Source of the DNA: Ruminococcus sp.
GTDB lineage: Bacteria; Bacillota; Clostridia; Oscillospirales; Ruminococcaceae
Reading direction: 5' to 3'
Length of the DNA: 64,000 nt
NCBI GenBank assembly: GCA_015066805.1
Contig: SVNP01000006.1
Span: 1-64,000 of the forward strand
The translations under genes were made by a program, and so were the position numbers. The notes under the pieces were generated by a model. The model did not search any database and was not told the DNA's origin. It worked only from the letters and a program-made list of their open reading frames with translations. Numbering within the stretch: the stretch's first letter is position 1; each line of letters begins with the position of its first letter. Shown here piece by piece: positions 55,552 through 64,000 of this stretch.

Positions 55552-57500
55552 TGTGCTTGCGCTCCTTTCTCGGTCAGCAGCGTGTGATCGGCAAGATCAA
55601 CTGCACCGTCACCATTCAGATCACCTGCAAGGATCTGTACAGGCTCCAGCAGAGCCACGCCGTTAAAGTATGCTTCCATCAGCTTGATATCACCTGCATC
55701 CACGGCACCGTCCAGCGTCACATCACCGCAAAGATACAGGTACGGTGTGCCCATCTCACCAAGGCACACCCAGCCGGTACCATCCTGCCAGATGACCTCT
55801 GCCCAATGCTCCTCTGTCTGCACCACTTGCAATACATCGCCTTGTGCGGCTCTGCCGATCCATTTTCCGTCTGTACCCGCTGTCTGCCGAATGTTCAGAC
55901 CCGTGGCCACAACCACGCACTGACCCACACCTGCCGGCCACAGCGAGGCATCCTTGGGTTCCTCCGGCTCCGTTGCTTTCACAAGGGTACAATAGCCCAG
56001 ATGCACCCATCCTTCTTTTTCGTGGTACACTGTCTTGCCCCAGTCCCCTGCGATTTCCGTAATGGTCAGCAGGGTATCTGCGCCAATAAATGCCAGTGTT
56101 TCCGAATCGGTTGTAGCTGCCGCACGCAGCCGCAAAGAGTTTTCACCCGTGGTGTAAACATCTCCTGTTACCACAGGGGTTTCCTCCTCCTGACGGATAC
56201 AGTAGCCCAGATGGATCCAACCATCCAAATTATCATAGCAGGTTCTGCCCCAATCGCCTACGATCTCCGTAACCGTAAACAGCGTATCTGTTTCCAGTAT
56301 GGTCAATGTTTCCGATTGTGTATTGGCAGCGGCACGCAGGCGCATACGGTTTTCTCCCGTGGAATACCGCACCGAGATGCCCGTATCGGCACTGCCGCTG
56401 TTGCTGCTGCAATATCGCAAAGCGATCCAGCCGGATTTTTCACCGTAGGTACAGTAGCCCCAGCTTCCGCTGATCTTTGTAACATCCACCACAGTCCGGG
56501 GCTGCAGGTATCCCACCGCCTGCGAAGCCGCCGAAGGCGCACTGCGTATGGTCAGAGAGTTGCCGTCGGTACAATACAGCCCCTTGGTATACATGGCTAT
56601 GGCAGGCTTGCAGTATTGCAGGCAGACCCAGCCTTCACGGTCATTCCAGAAGCATTTGCCCCACTCGCCTGCGGTTTCGATGATATCCAATCGGGTACCA
56701 TCGGGGATCACGTCCAGAACTTCACCCTCCAGACCTGCCACTGCCCGAAAATTCAGTCGGTCGGTGGTTTCATAGGTACCGTCGGCGTATTCTACAGGTG
56801 TCTCCTCCTTGGGAGACTCCCCCTTACGGAACAGTCGCACACTTTCCACATACGCCGAACGATAGGCCGCATACAGAGAATCATGGCTGCTTGCGGGATC
56901 AAACATATACACAATGCCGTTTTCCACGCGGTCAATGGCTACAAAATGAGTGGATGCGGGAATGGTAACACCATTTTCCTCACGGGCAGGAGTACGCAGC
57001 ATAACGGATACATAGTAACCCTGCTCCAGATATGCCGCAAGCTTGGCGATCTGATCCCGCTGTACCTTGGTTTCAAAGGTTTCCGTGCGTTCAAACCGGA
57101 AATCCGGCACCAGCTTGGAGATCACATACCATTGCAGATTGCCGTTGATGGAAAACCCGCCGTTAGCCGTAAGAAAACGGCACAGCATACCGGGATCAAA
57201 GCCTTCCGGCAGATCACAGCCGGAAGCCGCACACAAAATGGCAGCGGAGGTTACGGCGCAGCCCGAAGTACGCATGGTATCACCCAGCTTACCCACAGGC
57301 AGAGCTTCCCACGCAGAGGCATACTGCTTCCAGCGGCTGTATGCGGACCGTTCCAGAACAGCATCGGTCATGGGCAGTGAGATCCTTGCTGCTTTGGCAG
57401 CATTTACCGCCAAGGGCGCACTGCTTTGCCACAGCATCAGCACTGCCGCGGAAAACGGCAGCATCGCCCTCAGCATTCTTTTCGGATGTTTTTGCAACAT
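55548..57500 (-). CDS. secreted C39-like (putative peptidase) protein with multiple SH3b-like repeats and C-terminal dockerin
   Basis: TSGCAVTSAAILCAASG...THFVAIDRVENGIVYMFDPAS; SH3b repeats (YTTGENSLRLRAAATTDSETL..GDWGKTVYHEKEGWVHLGYC); dockerin CGDVTLDGAVDAGDIKLMEAY..GDLNGDGAVDLADHTLL. Confidence 0.85.
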   Translation of the reverse strand: MLQKHPKRMLRAMLPFSAAVLMLWQSSAPLAVNAAKAARISLPMTDAVLERSAYSRWKQYASAWEALPVGKLGDTMRTSGCAVTSAAILCAASGCDLPEGFDPGMLCRFLTANGGFSINGNLQWYVISKLVPDFRFERTETFETKVQRDQIAKLAAYLEQGYYVSVMLRTPAREENGVTIPASTHFVAIDRVENGIVYMFDPASSHDSLYAAYRSAYVESVRLFRKGESPKEETPVEYADGTYETTDRLNFRAVAGLEGEVLDVIPDGTRLDIIETAGEWGKCFWNDREGWVCLQYCKPAIAMYTKGLYCTDGNSLTIRSAPSAASQAVGYLQPRTVVDVTKISGSWGYCTYGEKSGWIALRYCSSNSGSADTGISVRYSTGENRMRLRAAANTQSETLTILETDTLFTVTEIVGDWGRTCYDNLDGWIHLGYCIRQEEETPVVTGDVYTTGENSLRLRAAATTDSETLAFIGADTLLTITEIAGDWGKTVYHEKEGWVHLGYCTLVKATEPEEPKDASLWPAGVGQCVVVATGLNIRQTAGTDGKWIGRAAQGDVLQVVQTEEHWAEVIWQDGTGWVCLGEMGTPYLYLCGDVTLDGAVDAGDIKLMEAYFNGVALLEPVQILAGDLNGDGAVDLADHTLLTEKGAQAQ

Positions 57501-57526
57501 GGTAGCGTTCACCTTTCCTTTACACA

Positions 57527-60055
57527 TCAGACTGCCGTTTTTGCTGCTGAAGACATGGCGGCAGCTTGCTTTTTCTCTTTTTTCTCTTGTTTTTTGCAAC
57601 GGGAATAAGCTCCGCGCAGAGTACAATAGGCAGCATAGGACTCCATAGAGGAGGCATGATCGCAGGTTTCTCCGTACACTGCCTGCTCCACGGTCTGCTG
57701 CAGCCGATGCAAAGCATCTGCGGCAGCGGCATCATAGGAGTACAAGGACTGCATCCGAGCGCAAGTTTCCCGCACCGTATCCACATCGGAAGTCTGCCAC
57801 AGTTTCTTCAAGCGCAGATAAGCCTTACAGATCATATGGGCATCGGGCTGCCTGCGGTACTGCCGCCGGAACCACTGCTCCCGCAGCAAAGGCAGCAGCC
57901 AATACAAAAACAGCACGATCACGGCAACAGTGATCAGCAGCACCAGACCGGCACGCTGCAAGGAATTGACCACATCACCGACCGCTTCCAGATTATTGTT
58001 GACAGAGTTCATGTCCGCAGCGGTGGCATCAAAGGAAAGCCAGCCATAGCCGGGAATATACACCTCGGTAAAGGCATGGGCATGCTTTGCGCGGATCACA
58101 TAATTTGCATCGGGATAGCGGTTACTGTTGGCTTCTTCCGCCAGAGCATAGCCTTCCACATAGCGGGCACGCAGACCTGCCGCACGGCAAAGCTCGGTCA
58201 TTGCGCTGGCAAACTGATAGCACACACCGGTTTTGTTCTCAAACAGGAAGGTTTCCACGTTATCCTGCTCCCCAATGGGATATTCCGCATCATAGACATA
58301 AAAGCTGTATAAATAGCTGCGGATGGCCTCTGCTTTTTCGTACTCGGTGGTCAGTCCCTCGGTGAGCGTATCCGCAAGCTCCTCCACCCTTTCGGGGGTT
58401 TCCCGACGGTAGGTGGAAATGGTATAATTCACGGCACTGCTGTAATCCGCATCCACCCGTACAGCAAGATCATACAGCCCCGATGCAGTGGTTTCATCAT
58501 AGTGATCATACAGCAGATTCAGCAAAAGCTGAGTCATTTCCGTGTCGGTCACATTGGCGATCAGGAATTGCATGGCATCCTCCCGCACTACAGTGGGGCT
58601 GAGATAGATCATGGAAAACTCCTCATTGCGGACAGTGGCAGGCTCCTTGCGGAAAAACAAGCCGTTTTTGCTGTGATACAGGGATTGCACACGGTTAGAA
58701 AGCAGATCTATCGTATGCAGCGGTGCCATATAGCTGATGCCGTTGTACATGGTGGCATTCAACTGCAGATAGCGGACATAGGGTTCCACCTGAAAACCGA
58801 TTTTCGAAATACCGTTAAAGCCATAGCTTTCTGCCAGCTCGGGGAACTGCCGTTCCACTTCACAAAACAGCAGATAGTAGTCGTAGGGGGTAGCCGTGCG
58901 GTTTTCGCTGACGAATTCGCCATAATCAATCAGATTCATTTGCGGCTCCCCATAAAGGGAATCATACTTGGCAGGACGATCCATGTCATCGGCCGCCCAG
59001 CTATCCGTCTCATAATCGTAATGCGTGTAAGTGGAAAGCCGCAGATTCAGTGCTTCTTCGGCACGCGCATAATACAATGCCTGAGAAAAGTTCATGTTGC
59101 CATAGCCGCCGCCATCGGAAGAATCGGAAAAGCCGCTGATGGCATTCATCAGATAATCGGAGAAGCTGGAAAACTCCAGCAAGGTCTCCACATAGCTGTT
59201 ATCTGCCGTAATGGAAGGCTTGGGCAGCAGCAGCACCAAAATGGTAGCTGCTCCCACAAACAGGGCTGCTCCCTTCCAGATGCCTTTTCCCACCAGCTCG
59301 GGGCGGGGCATCTCGATGAGCTCCTTGGCATTGACACGGATAACTGATTCCGGCTCCGGCAAGGTATACCGTACCGCCTTGGGGTTATGGGGGTGTATGA
59401 TCTTTTCATCACCGCAATGCAACTGGCGGCAAAGGATCATCACCACAAAGTACATGACAAACAATGCCACAATAAACGCCACAGGCATGATCTCCGCTTC
59501 CTTGGCGTAAATGGTAAAGGGAAAACACATCACGGAAAAGGACATGAGTGTACGGTAGCGTATGTAGGTGTAATAGTAGGTAATGGTGGAGATAAACAGC
59601 GTAAACAGCAGAAACAGCGCAACCGTATAAGGCCCGTAAAAGGCGTTGATAACCGACTGGGGCGTTAAAAACCACACCATAAAGCTCAGGGAAACATCTG
59701 TGCCCTGAGGTGCAAAAATACCACCGAACATGGAATGATCTCCGCCCACGGTTATGCATACCTGCACTGCCAGTATGATAAGCACACCCACTACCACATA
59801 CAATGCACCGCCCACCAGATGGTGCCGGTCTACAAAGCGCAGTAGTTTGAACAAGCCCCACTGCAAGATCACACTTAAAACAAACCACAGCAGCGTATAC
59901 TCAGAGCCATAGTGATAAAAAATGGAGGTCACCACCAGCACGGAATACAGCAGCGGAATATTTCCGACATCTGCCAGCCGCCGTACAAAAGGCAGTGCAG
60001 AAAGCTTTTGCAGCCACTTGGGCTGCGCTGCGGGCATTGCGGCTGTCTGTGCCAT
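57527..60055 (-). CDS. transglutaminase-like membrane protein (TgpA/DUF3488-type)
   Basis: N-terminal TM cluster; FLFENKTGVCYQFASAMTELCRAAGLRARYVEGY..HAHAFTEVYIPGYGWLSFDAT. Confidence 0.92.
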   Translation of the reverse strand: MAQTAAMPAAQPKWLQKLSALPFVRRLADVGNIPLLYSVLVVTSIFYHYGSEYTLLWFVLSVILQWGLFKLLRFVDRHHLVGGALYVVVGVLIILAVQVCITVGGDHSMFGGIFAPQGTDVSLSFMVWFLTPQSVINAFYGPYTVALFLLFTLFISTITYYYTYIRYRTLMSFSVMCFPFTIYAKEAEIMPVAFIVALFVMYFVVMILCRQLHCGDEKIIHPHNPKAVRYTLPEPESVIRVNAKELIEMPRPELVGKGIWKGAALFVGAATILVLLLPKPSITADNSYVETLLEFSSFSDYLMNAISGFSDSSDGGGYGNMNFSQALYYARAEEALNLRLSTYTHYDYETDSWAADDMDRPAKYDSLYGEPQMNLIDYGEFVSENRTATPYDYYLLFCEVERQFPELAESYGFNGISKIGFQVEPYVRYLQLNATMYNGISYMAPLHTIDLLSNRVQSLYHSKNGLFFRKEPATVRNEEFSMIYLSPTVVREDAMQFLIANVTDTEMTQLLLNLLYDHYDETTASGLYDLAVRVDADYSSAVNYTISTYRRETPERVEELADTLTEGLTTEYEKAEAIRSYLYSFYVYDAEYPIGEQDNVETFLFENKTGVCYQFASAMTELCRAAGLRARYVEGYALAEEANSNRYPDANYVIRAKHAHAFTEVYIPGYGWLSFDATAADMNSVNNNLEAVGDVVNSLQRAGLVLLITVAVIVLFLYWLLPLLREQWFRRQYRRQPDAHMICKAYLRLKKLWQTSDVDTVRETCARMQSLYSYDAAAADALHRLQQTVEQAVYGETCDHASSMESYAAYCTLRGAYSRCKKQEKKEKKQAAAMSSAAKTAV

Positions 60056-60083
60056 ACAATACGCCTCCTTTCGGTTGATTTGT

Positions 60084-61382
60084 TCAGGATTGCAAGGGGA
60101 TCAGACGATGCTCTTCATTGATCTGCCAGACGGTCGTAGTGCCTGTGGATGCTCTGCCGCCCGGCATATCAACCGGATGCACCAAATGCACAACCGCATT
60201 GAGCTGCTCTACCGCATCGGCAGAGTCACCTGCCCCCGTTGAAAAGCACATCAAGATCAGATCATTTTGCATTGCAACGGCAGGGGGCAGCGCAGGGCTT
60301 TGCGCCAAGGCATATCCGGAACGGAAGCCGCCGCGCAGCAGCCGTACCGATTCGGTTGCCACCTGCTCCGGCATATCCGCAGAAAACTGTGTCCACGCTG
60401 CATTTTCATCCTGATAGTACAGCACACAGGGGTACCCCTGCCGCAAACACAGCGAAAGCATACCCAATGCACCCTCGATCAGAAGCTGCTCCGCCGCCAG
60501 GCATTTTTTCATGGAGCCCCAAGAGGGATTCCGATGAAAGTCCAGAATGACTGTCAGCTTTGCCAGTGCGGCAGGCTCGTCCTTTCGCACCATAAGTCTG
60601 TGCCGCTTGGAAGAGAGCTTCCAGTTTACCCGTTTCAGGGAATCGCCCGGGAAATAATCTCGGTGCTCGTAGCCCGGCGTGGCAGAGGCGGAAAACACAG
60701 GTGTGGCTTCACTTTCTTCATCGGCTGTCACGGCCTCGTTTGCCACACTCTGGAACAGGCGGTTATCAGGCTGTATGGAAGGGATCATGGGCAAGATCAG
60801 CACAGAAGCACGGGGCTCCTTATGCAAACGGAAACGGAACAGCCGCAGAAAATCCGTCAGCTCACCGTGAGAGATCCATACCTCACCGCTGCCGCAATAG
60901 CGGGTATCCAGCAGGATCTTGCAGGTATATTCCCGCTGCAGCCCCATGGTAAAGCAAAAGGGCAGCATATCGGGGGTATGCTGAACGGCACAATGCTTTT
61001 CATACAAACGCAGTGCATGATGGTACCGCAATTCCCCCAGAAAAGCATTGGGATCACACATCGGCGGCTCAGGCAGCTCTGCCGCCGAAGCATTTAAAGG
61101 GGCAAAATGTGCATCGGCATAAAACCGCAGCCGTAAAAAGGGCATGGGCAAGGGGGTTTTCTTGGTCAGGGTCAGAGAAGCCTCTATCTGCTTGCCCTTG
61201 CTGCATTCATCGGGCAACTGAATCCGGATCTCCATTCCCCGTTTGCCGATGAGTGTCAGGGACAGAGAAAGCAGCGGCATCACCAGCAAAAAAGCAAGCA
61301 TCATTACACCAATGCCGCCGTCCAGATACAGTGTAAACATCAGCGCAATGCCAATGGCCGCCAGATATCCTACGGGGATCAT
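60084..61382 (-). CDS. DUF58 domain protein
   Basis: GYEHRDYFPGDSLKRVNWKLSSKRHRLMVRKDE. Confidence 0.93.
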   Translation of the reverse strand: MIPVGYLAAIGIALMFTLYLDGGIGVMMLAFLLVMPLLSLSLTLIGKRGMEIRIQLPDECSKGKQIEASLTLTKKTPLPMPFLRLRFYADAHFAPLNASAAELPEPPMCDPNAFLGELRYHHALRLYEKHCAVQHTPDMLPFCFTMGLQREYTCKILLDTRYCGSGEVWISHGELTDFLRLFRFRLHKEPRASVLILPMIPSIQPDNRLFQSVANEAVTADEESEATPVFSASATPGYEHRDYFPGDSLKRVNWKLSSKRHRLMVRKDEPAALAKLTVILDFHRNPSWGSMKKCLAAEQLLIEGALGMLSLCLRQGYPCVLYYQDENAAWTQFSADMPEQVATESVRLLRGGFRSGYALAQSPALPPAVAMQNDLILMCFSTGAGDSADAVEQLNAVVHLVHPVDMPGGRASTGTTTVWQINEEHRLIPLQS

Positions 61383-62317
61383 GAAGCATCCACCGGTACA
61401 GCAACGGCAGCCAGAACATCCTTTACCACGGCTGCACCATCTGTATAGCGGGATTTACCCTTGGGCGAAAGGATCAGACGGTGCGACAGAACGCTTTCCG
61501 CCATGACCTTTACATCATCGGGCAGGGCATAGCTTCTGCCATCCAGAAATGCATTGGCCTTAACAGCCTTAAACAACGCAATAGAACCGCGGGGGCTGGC
61601 TCCCAGCACCAGTGCATCATGATGACGGGTAGCATCTGCAATCCGAAGAATATACCGCCGTACCGGCTCACTGACAGTGATCTCCTGCACTGCTGCCTGC
61701 AATGCCAGAATATCCTCAGGACAAAGCACGGCCTTTTCAATGTTGCGGATGGGATTGCGGTGCTCGGTACGGGCAAGAATCATCAGCTCCTCATCCTCGG
61801 TGGGGTAGCCCATGCTGATCCGCATAAAGAAACGGTCCATCTGTGCTTCGGGCAGATGGAAGGTACCGTAGGTTTCCACGGGATTCTGGGTGGCAAGCAC
61901 CATAAAGGGCTTGGGCAGCGGATGTGTTGCACCGTCAATGGAGATCTGCTGCTCCTCCATAACTTCCAGCAGGCTGGACTGCACCTTGGGAGAGGCACGG
62001 TTGATCTCATCGGCAAGGAGAAAATTACACATGGCAGCACCGGGACGGTACTCCAGTTCAAAGGTCTGCTGGTTGACCAGCGTAAAGCCGGTAATATCCG
62101 AGGGCATGACATCGGGGGTAAGCTGAATACGGTTGAAGGTTCCGCCCACAGACCGTGCCAGTGCCGCTGCGATCTGGGTTTTGCCCACGCCGGGAACGTC
62201 CTCGATGAGAATATGGCCGCCGCACAGCAGTCCGGCGATGACACAGCGCACAGGCTGTTCTTTTCCTACAATTACAGAGGAGATACTGTCTTTCAGTGCT
62301 TGTATTTTCGTATGCAT
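61379..62317 (-). CDS. MoxR-type AAA+ ATPase
   Basis: GGHILIEDVPGVGKTQIAAALARSVGGTFNRIQLTPDVMPSDITGF..LLADEINRASPKVQSSLLEVMEE. Confidence 0.97.
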   Translation of the reverse strand: MHTKIQALKDSISSVIVGKEQPVRCVIAGLLCGGHILIEDVPGVGKTQIAAALARSVGGTFNRIQLTPDVMPSDITGFTLVNQQTFELEYRPGAAMCNFLLADEINRASPKVQSSLLEVMEEQQISIDGATHPLPKPFMVLATQNPVETYGTFHLPEAQMDRFFMRISMGYPTEDEELMILARTEHRNPIRNIEKAVLCPEDILALQAAVQEITVSEPVRRYILRIADATRHHDALVLGASPRGSIALFKAVKANAFLDGRSYALPDDVKVMAESVLSHRLILSPKGKSRYTDGAAVVKDVLAAVAVPVDAS

Positions 62318-62572
62318 GACATAATATCCTTTCCTGTTATCTTTGCGTCGCCTGCCTCAATGCCCTTTCGGCAACATGGGGCAGTTCTCCTGATACCATT
62401 ATATGATATTTTGTGGAAAAAAGCAAGTATAATTTGCATTTTCCTGTCAACCCATGCCAAAGCATAATCGTGATAAAGCTCTTGACAGCAGCAGGGAAAA
62501 CAGCTATAATATATGTGTATGCCTGTGCGATCCCGCACAGCGCACCCGCCAAGCAAGGAGGAACAAAATCCC

Positions 62573-63244
62573 ATGAAACAAAATGAGCTTACACAGCGGT
62601 TCTGCCGCAACTGTGCCACTATTCTCACCGATACCGACATCTGCTGCCCCCAGTGCGGCTTTGCCGTAGGTACCGGTATGCGATTCTGCCCCTATTGCGG
62701 TGATCCTGCCGCCGTGGGAGCCACCACCTGTACCACCTGCTGCCAGCCGCTGATGCAGACCGACAGCGCTTCCGTGCGGAGCACTGCCGCACCCACCATG
62801 GCAGATGCCAATGTTGCCTATGCGCCGCCTCCCGTACAGCAGCAGCCTGTTTACCCCCAGGCAGCGCCGCCCCCTGTACAGCGGCAGACAGTACATCCGC
62901 AGGCGGCACCGCCCCCTGTGCAGTATGTACCGAACAATCAGCAGGGTGGCTACGCTTACCGCAACGGTGCCATGCCCCAGAACACCGTCAGCTACAACAC
63001 CTACACCGCAAACGCACAAAAATCCAAGATCACAGGCGGTATTCTCGGTATCTTTCTGGGAATGTTCGGCGTGCATAACTTTTACCTGGGCTATACCGGC
63101 AAGGCAGTTGCACAACTGCTGCTTACGCTGCTTTCCTGCTTTATGCTCTCCCCCATTACAGAGATCTGGGGGCTGATCGAGGGCATTATGATCCTCGCAG
63201 GCAGCATCTCCACCGACGGAAAAGGTGTGCCCCTGAAGGATTGA
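62573..63244 (+). CDS. zinc-ribbon plus TM2 domain membrane protein
   Basis: FCRNCATILTDTDICCPQCGF..FCPYCGDPA..TCTTC; TM2 ITGGILGIFLGMFGVHNFYLGYTGKAVAQLLLTLL. Confidence 0.93.
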   Translation: MKQNELTQRFCRNCATILTDTDICCPQCGFAVGTGMRFCPYCGDPAAVGATTCTTCCQPLMQTDSASVRSTAAPTMADANVAYAPPPVQQQPVYPQAAPPPVQRQTVHPQAAPPPVQYVPNNQQGGYAYRNGAMPQNTVSYNTYTANAQKSKITGGILGIFLGMFGVHNFYLGYTGKAVAQLLLTLLSCFMLSPITEIWGLIEGIMILAGSISTDGKGVPLKD

Positions 63245-63441
63245 TCCGCCACGGGGATTTCACGGAATTTTCCTTTGGCAGACACAAAAACCACTGTTAC
63301 TTTCAGTTTGTTTTAAGAATACGGCTCTATAATGAAAGCATCATCGGGGCAGACCCGATGCATGAGCAACAGAAAAAAGGAGGGAGCCGTGCCAAATGAC
63401 CCGCCGATGACGGCGGCATCATTCCAAGGCACGCAGGAAAC

Positions 63442-64000
63442 ATGGCTATCAGCACCTTTCAGCGCCGTGAAGTGAAATATCTGCTCTCCATGGAGCAGTT
63501 TGAAGCCCTTCTCCCCATCATTCACGAGCATATGAACCCCGATAAATACTGTGTGGACGGCAAGGAATACGGCATCTACAACATTTATTACGATACCCCC
63601 GACAACTTCCTGATCCGCACCTCCATCGAGAAGCCCTATTACAAGGAGAAACTGCGGCTGCGCAGCTACTACTCCCCCGCATCTCCCGATGACACTGTTT
63701 TCCTTGAGGTCAAAAAGAAGATCGGCGGCATTGTGACCAAGCGGCGTGTGGCAATGACCCTGCGGGAGGCAGAAACCTATCTGCAGACCAGAGTCAAGCC
63801 CTACTACGAGCGTTTTATCGACCAGCAGGTGATGAAGGAATTTGATGTGTTCCTCAACCACTACGACTGCGCTCCCAAGCAATACATCAGCTACCAGCGT
63901 GCCGCATTCTTCGGCAAGGAGGATAAAAACTTCCGCCTGACCTTTGACCGCCGGATCACCGCCCGCCGTGAGGATGTTTCTCTGAGCAGAGAAAGCTACG
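63442..64000 (+). CDS. VTC-domain polyphosphate polymerase-like protein (3' truncated by window)
   Basis: FQRREVKYLLSMEQFEAL..IYNIYYDTPDNFLIRTSIEKPYYKEKLRLRSYY..VFLEVKKKIGGIVTKRRVAM. Confidence 0.92.
   Translation, partial: MAISTFQRREVKYLLSMEQFEALLPIIHEHMNPDKYCVDGKEYGIYNIYYDTPDNFLIRTSIEKPYYKEKLRLRSYYSPASPDDTVFLEVKKKIGGIVTKRRVAMTLREAETYLQTRVKPYYERFIDQQVMKEFDVFLNHYDCAPKQYISYQRAAFFGKEDKNFRLTFDRRITARREDVSLSRESY

Noticed and set aside
1-64000. Searched for transposases, integrases, phage genes, CRISPR arrays, toxin-antitoxin pairs and restriction systems
   Set aside because: No ORF with such signatures recognised; the only small HTH protein (13118-13336) pairs with a DUF2975 membrane protein, not a toxin.

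Overview
The window is a roughly 64 kb chromosomal segment from a Firmicute, probably a Ruminococcus-like, fibre-degrading, cellulosome-producing Oscillospiraceae/Ruminococcaceae member. The taxonomy is inferred from dockerins, a GH74, a GH5 and a CE12 enzyme, and codon usage. Housekeeping content: rplA (partial), tRNA-Lys/Arg/Val, a T-box-controlled ridA-leuA unit, a biotin-dependent transcarboxylase-like operon, metA, tatD, a split 2-hydroxyacyl-CoA dehydratase activase cluster, htrA, rpsT, gpr, and a MoxR/DUF58/transglutaminase operon. Accessory content: dockerin-bearing GH74 and CE12-CBM-dockerin-CE12 proteins, a secreted GH5, a dockerin protein of unknown function, a C39-like/SH3/dockerin protein, and a large cytosolic-looking LRR_5 protein. 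The most exciting region is 45.5-55.2 kb. It holds a SipW-type signal peptidase, four TasA/camelysin-like SipW-dependent proteins (two with beta-helix-like tails), and a 1,515-aa protein with pilin isopeptide domains, six cohesin-like modules and a divergent C-terminal dockerin. This looks like a cellulosome scaffoldin built into a TasA-type fibre operon, with a hairpin in every intercistronic gap. Two orphan structured RNAs are also notable: a promoter-to-terminator ncRNA at about 44.81-45.08 kb, and an attenuator-like leader upstream of rpsT. All identifications come from reading the sequence and motifs; no database search was run.
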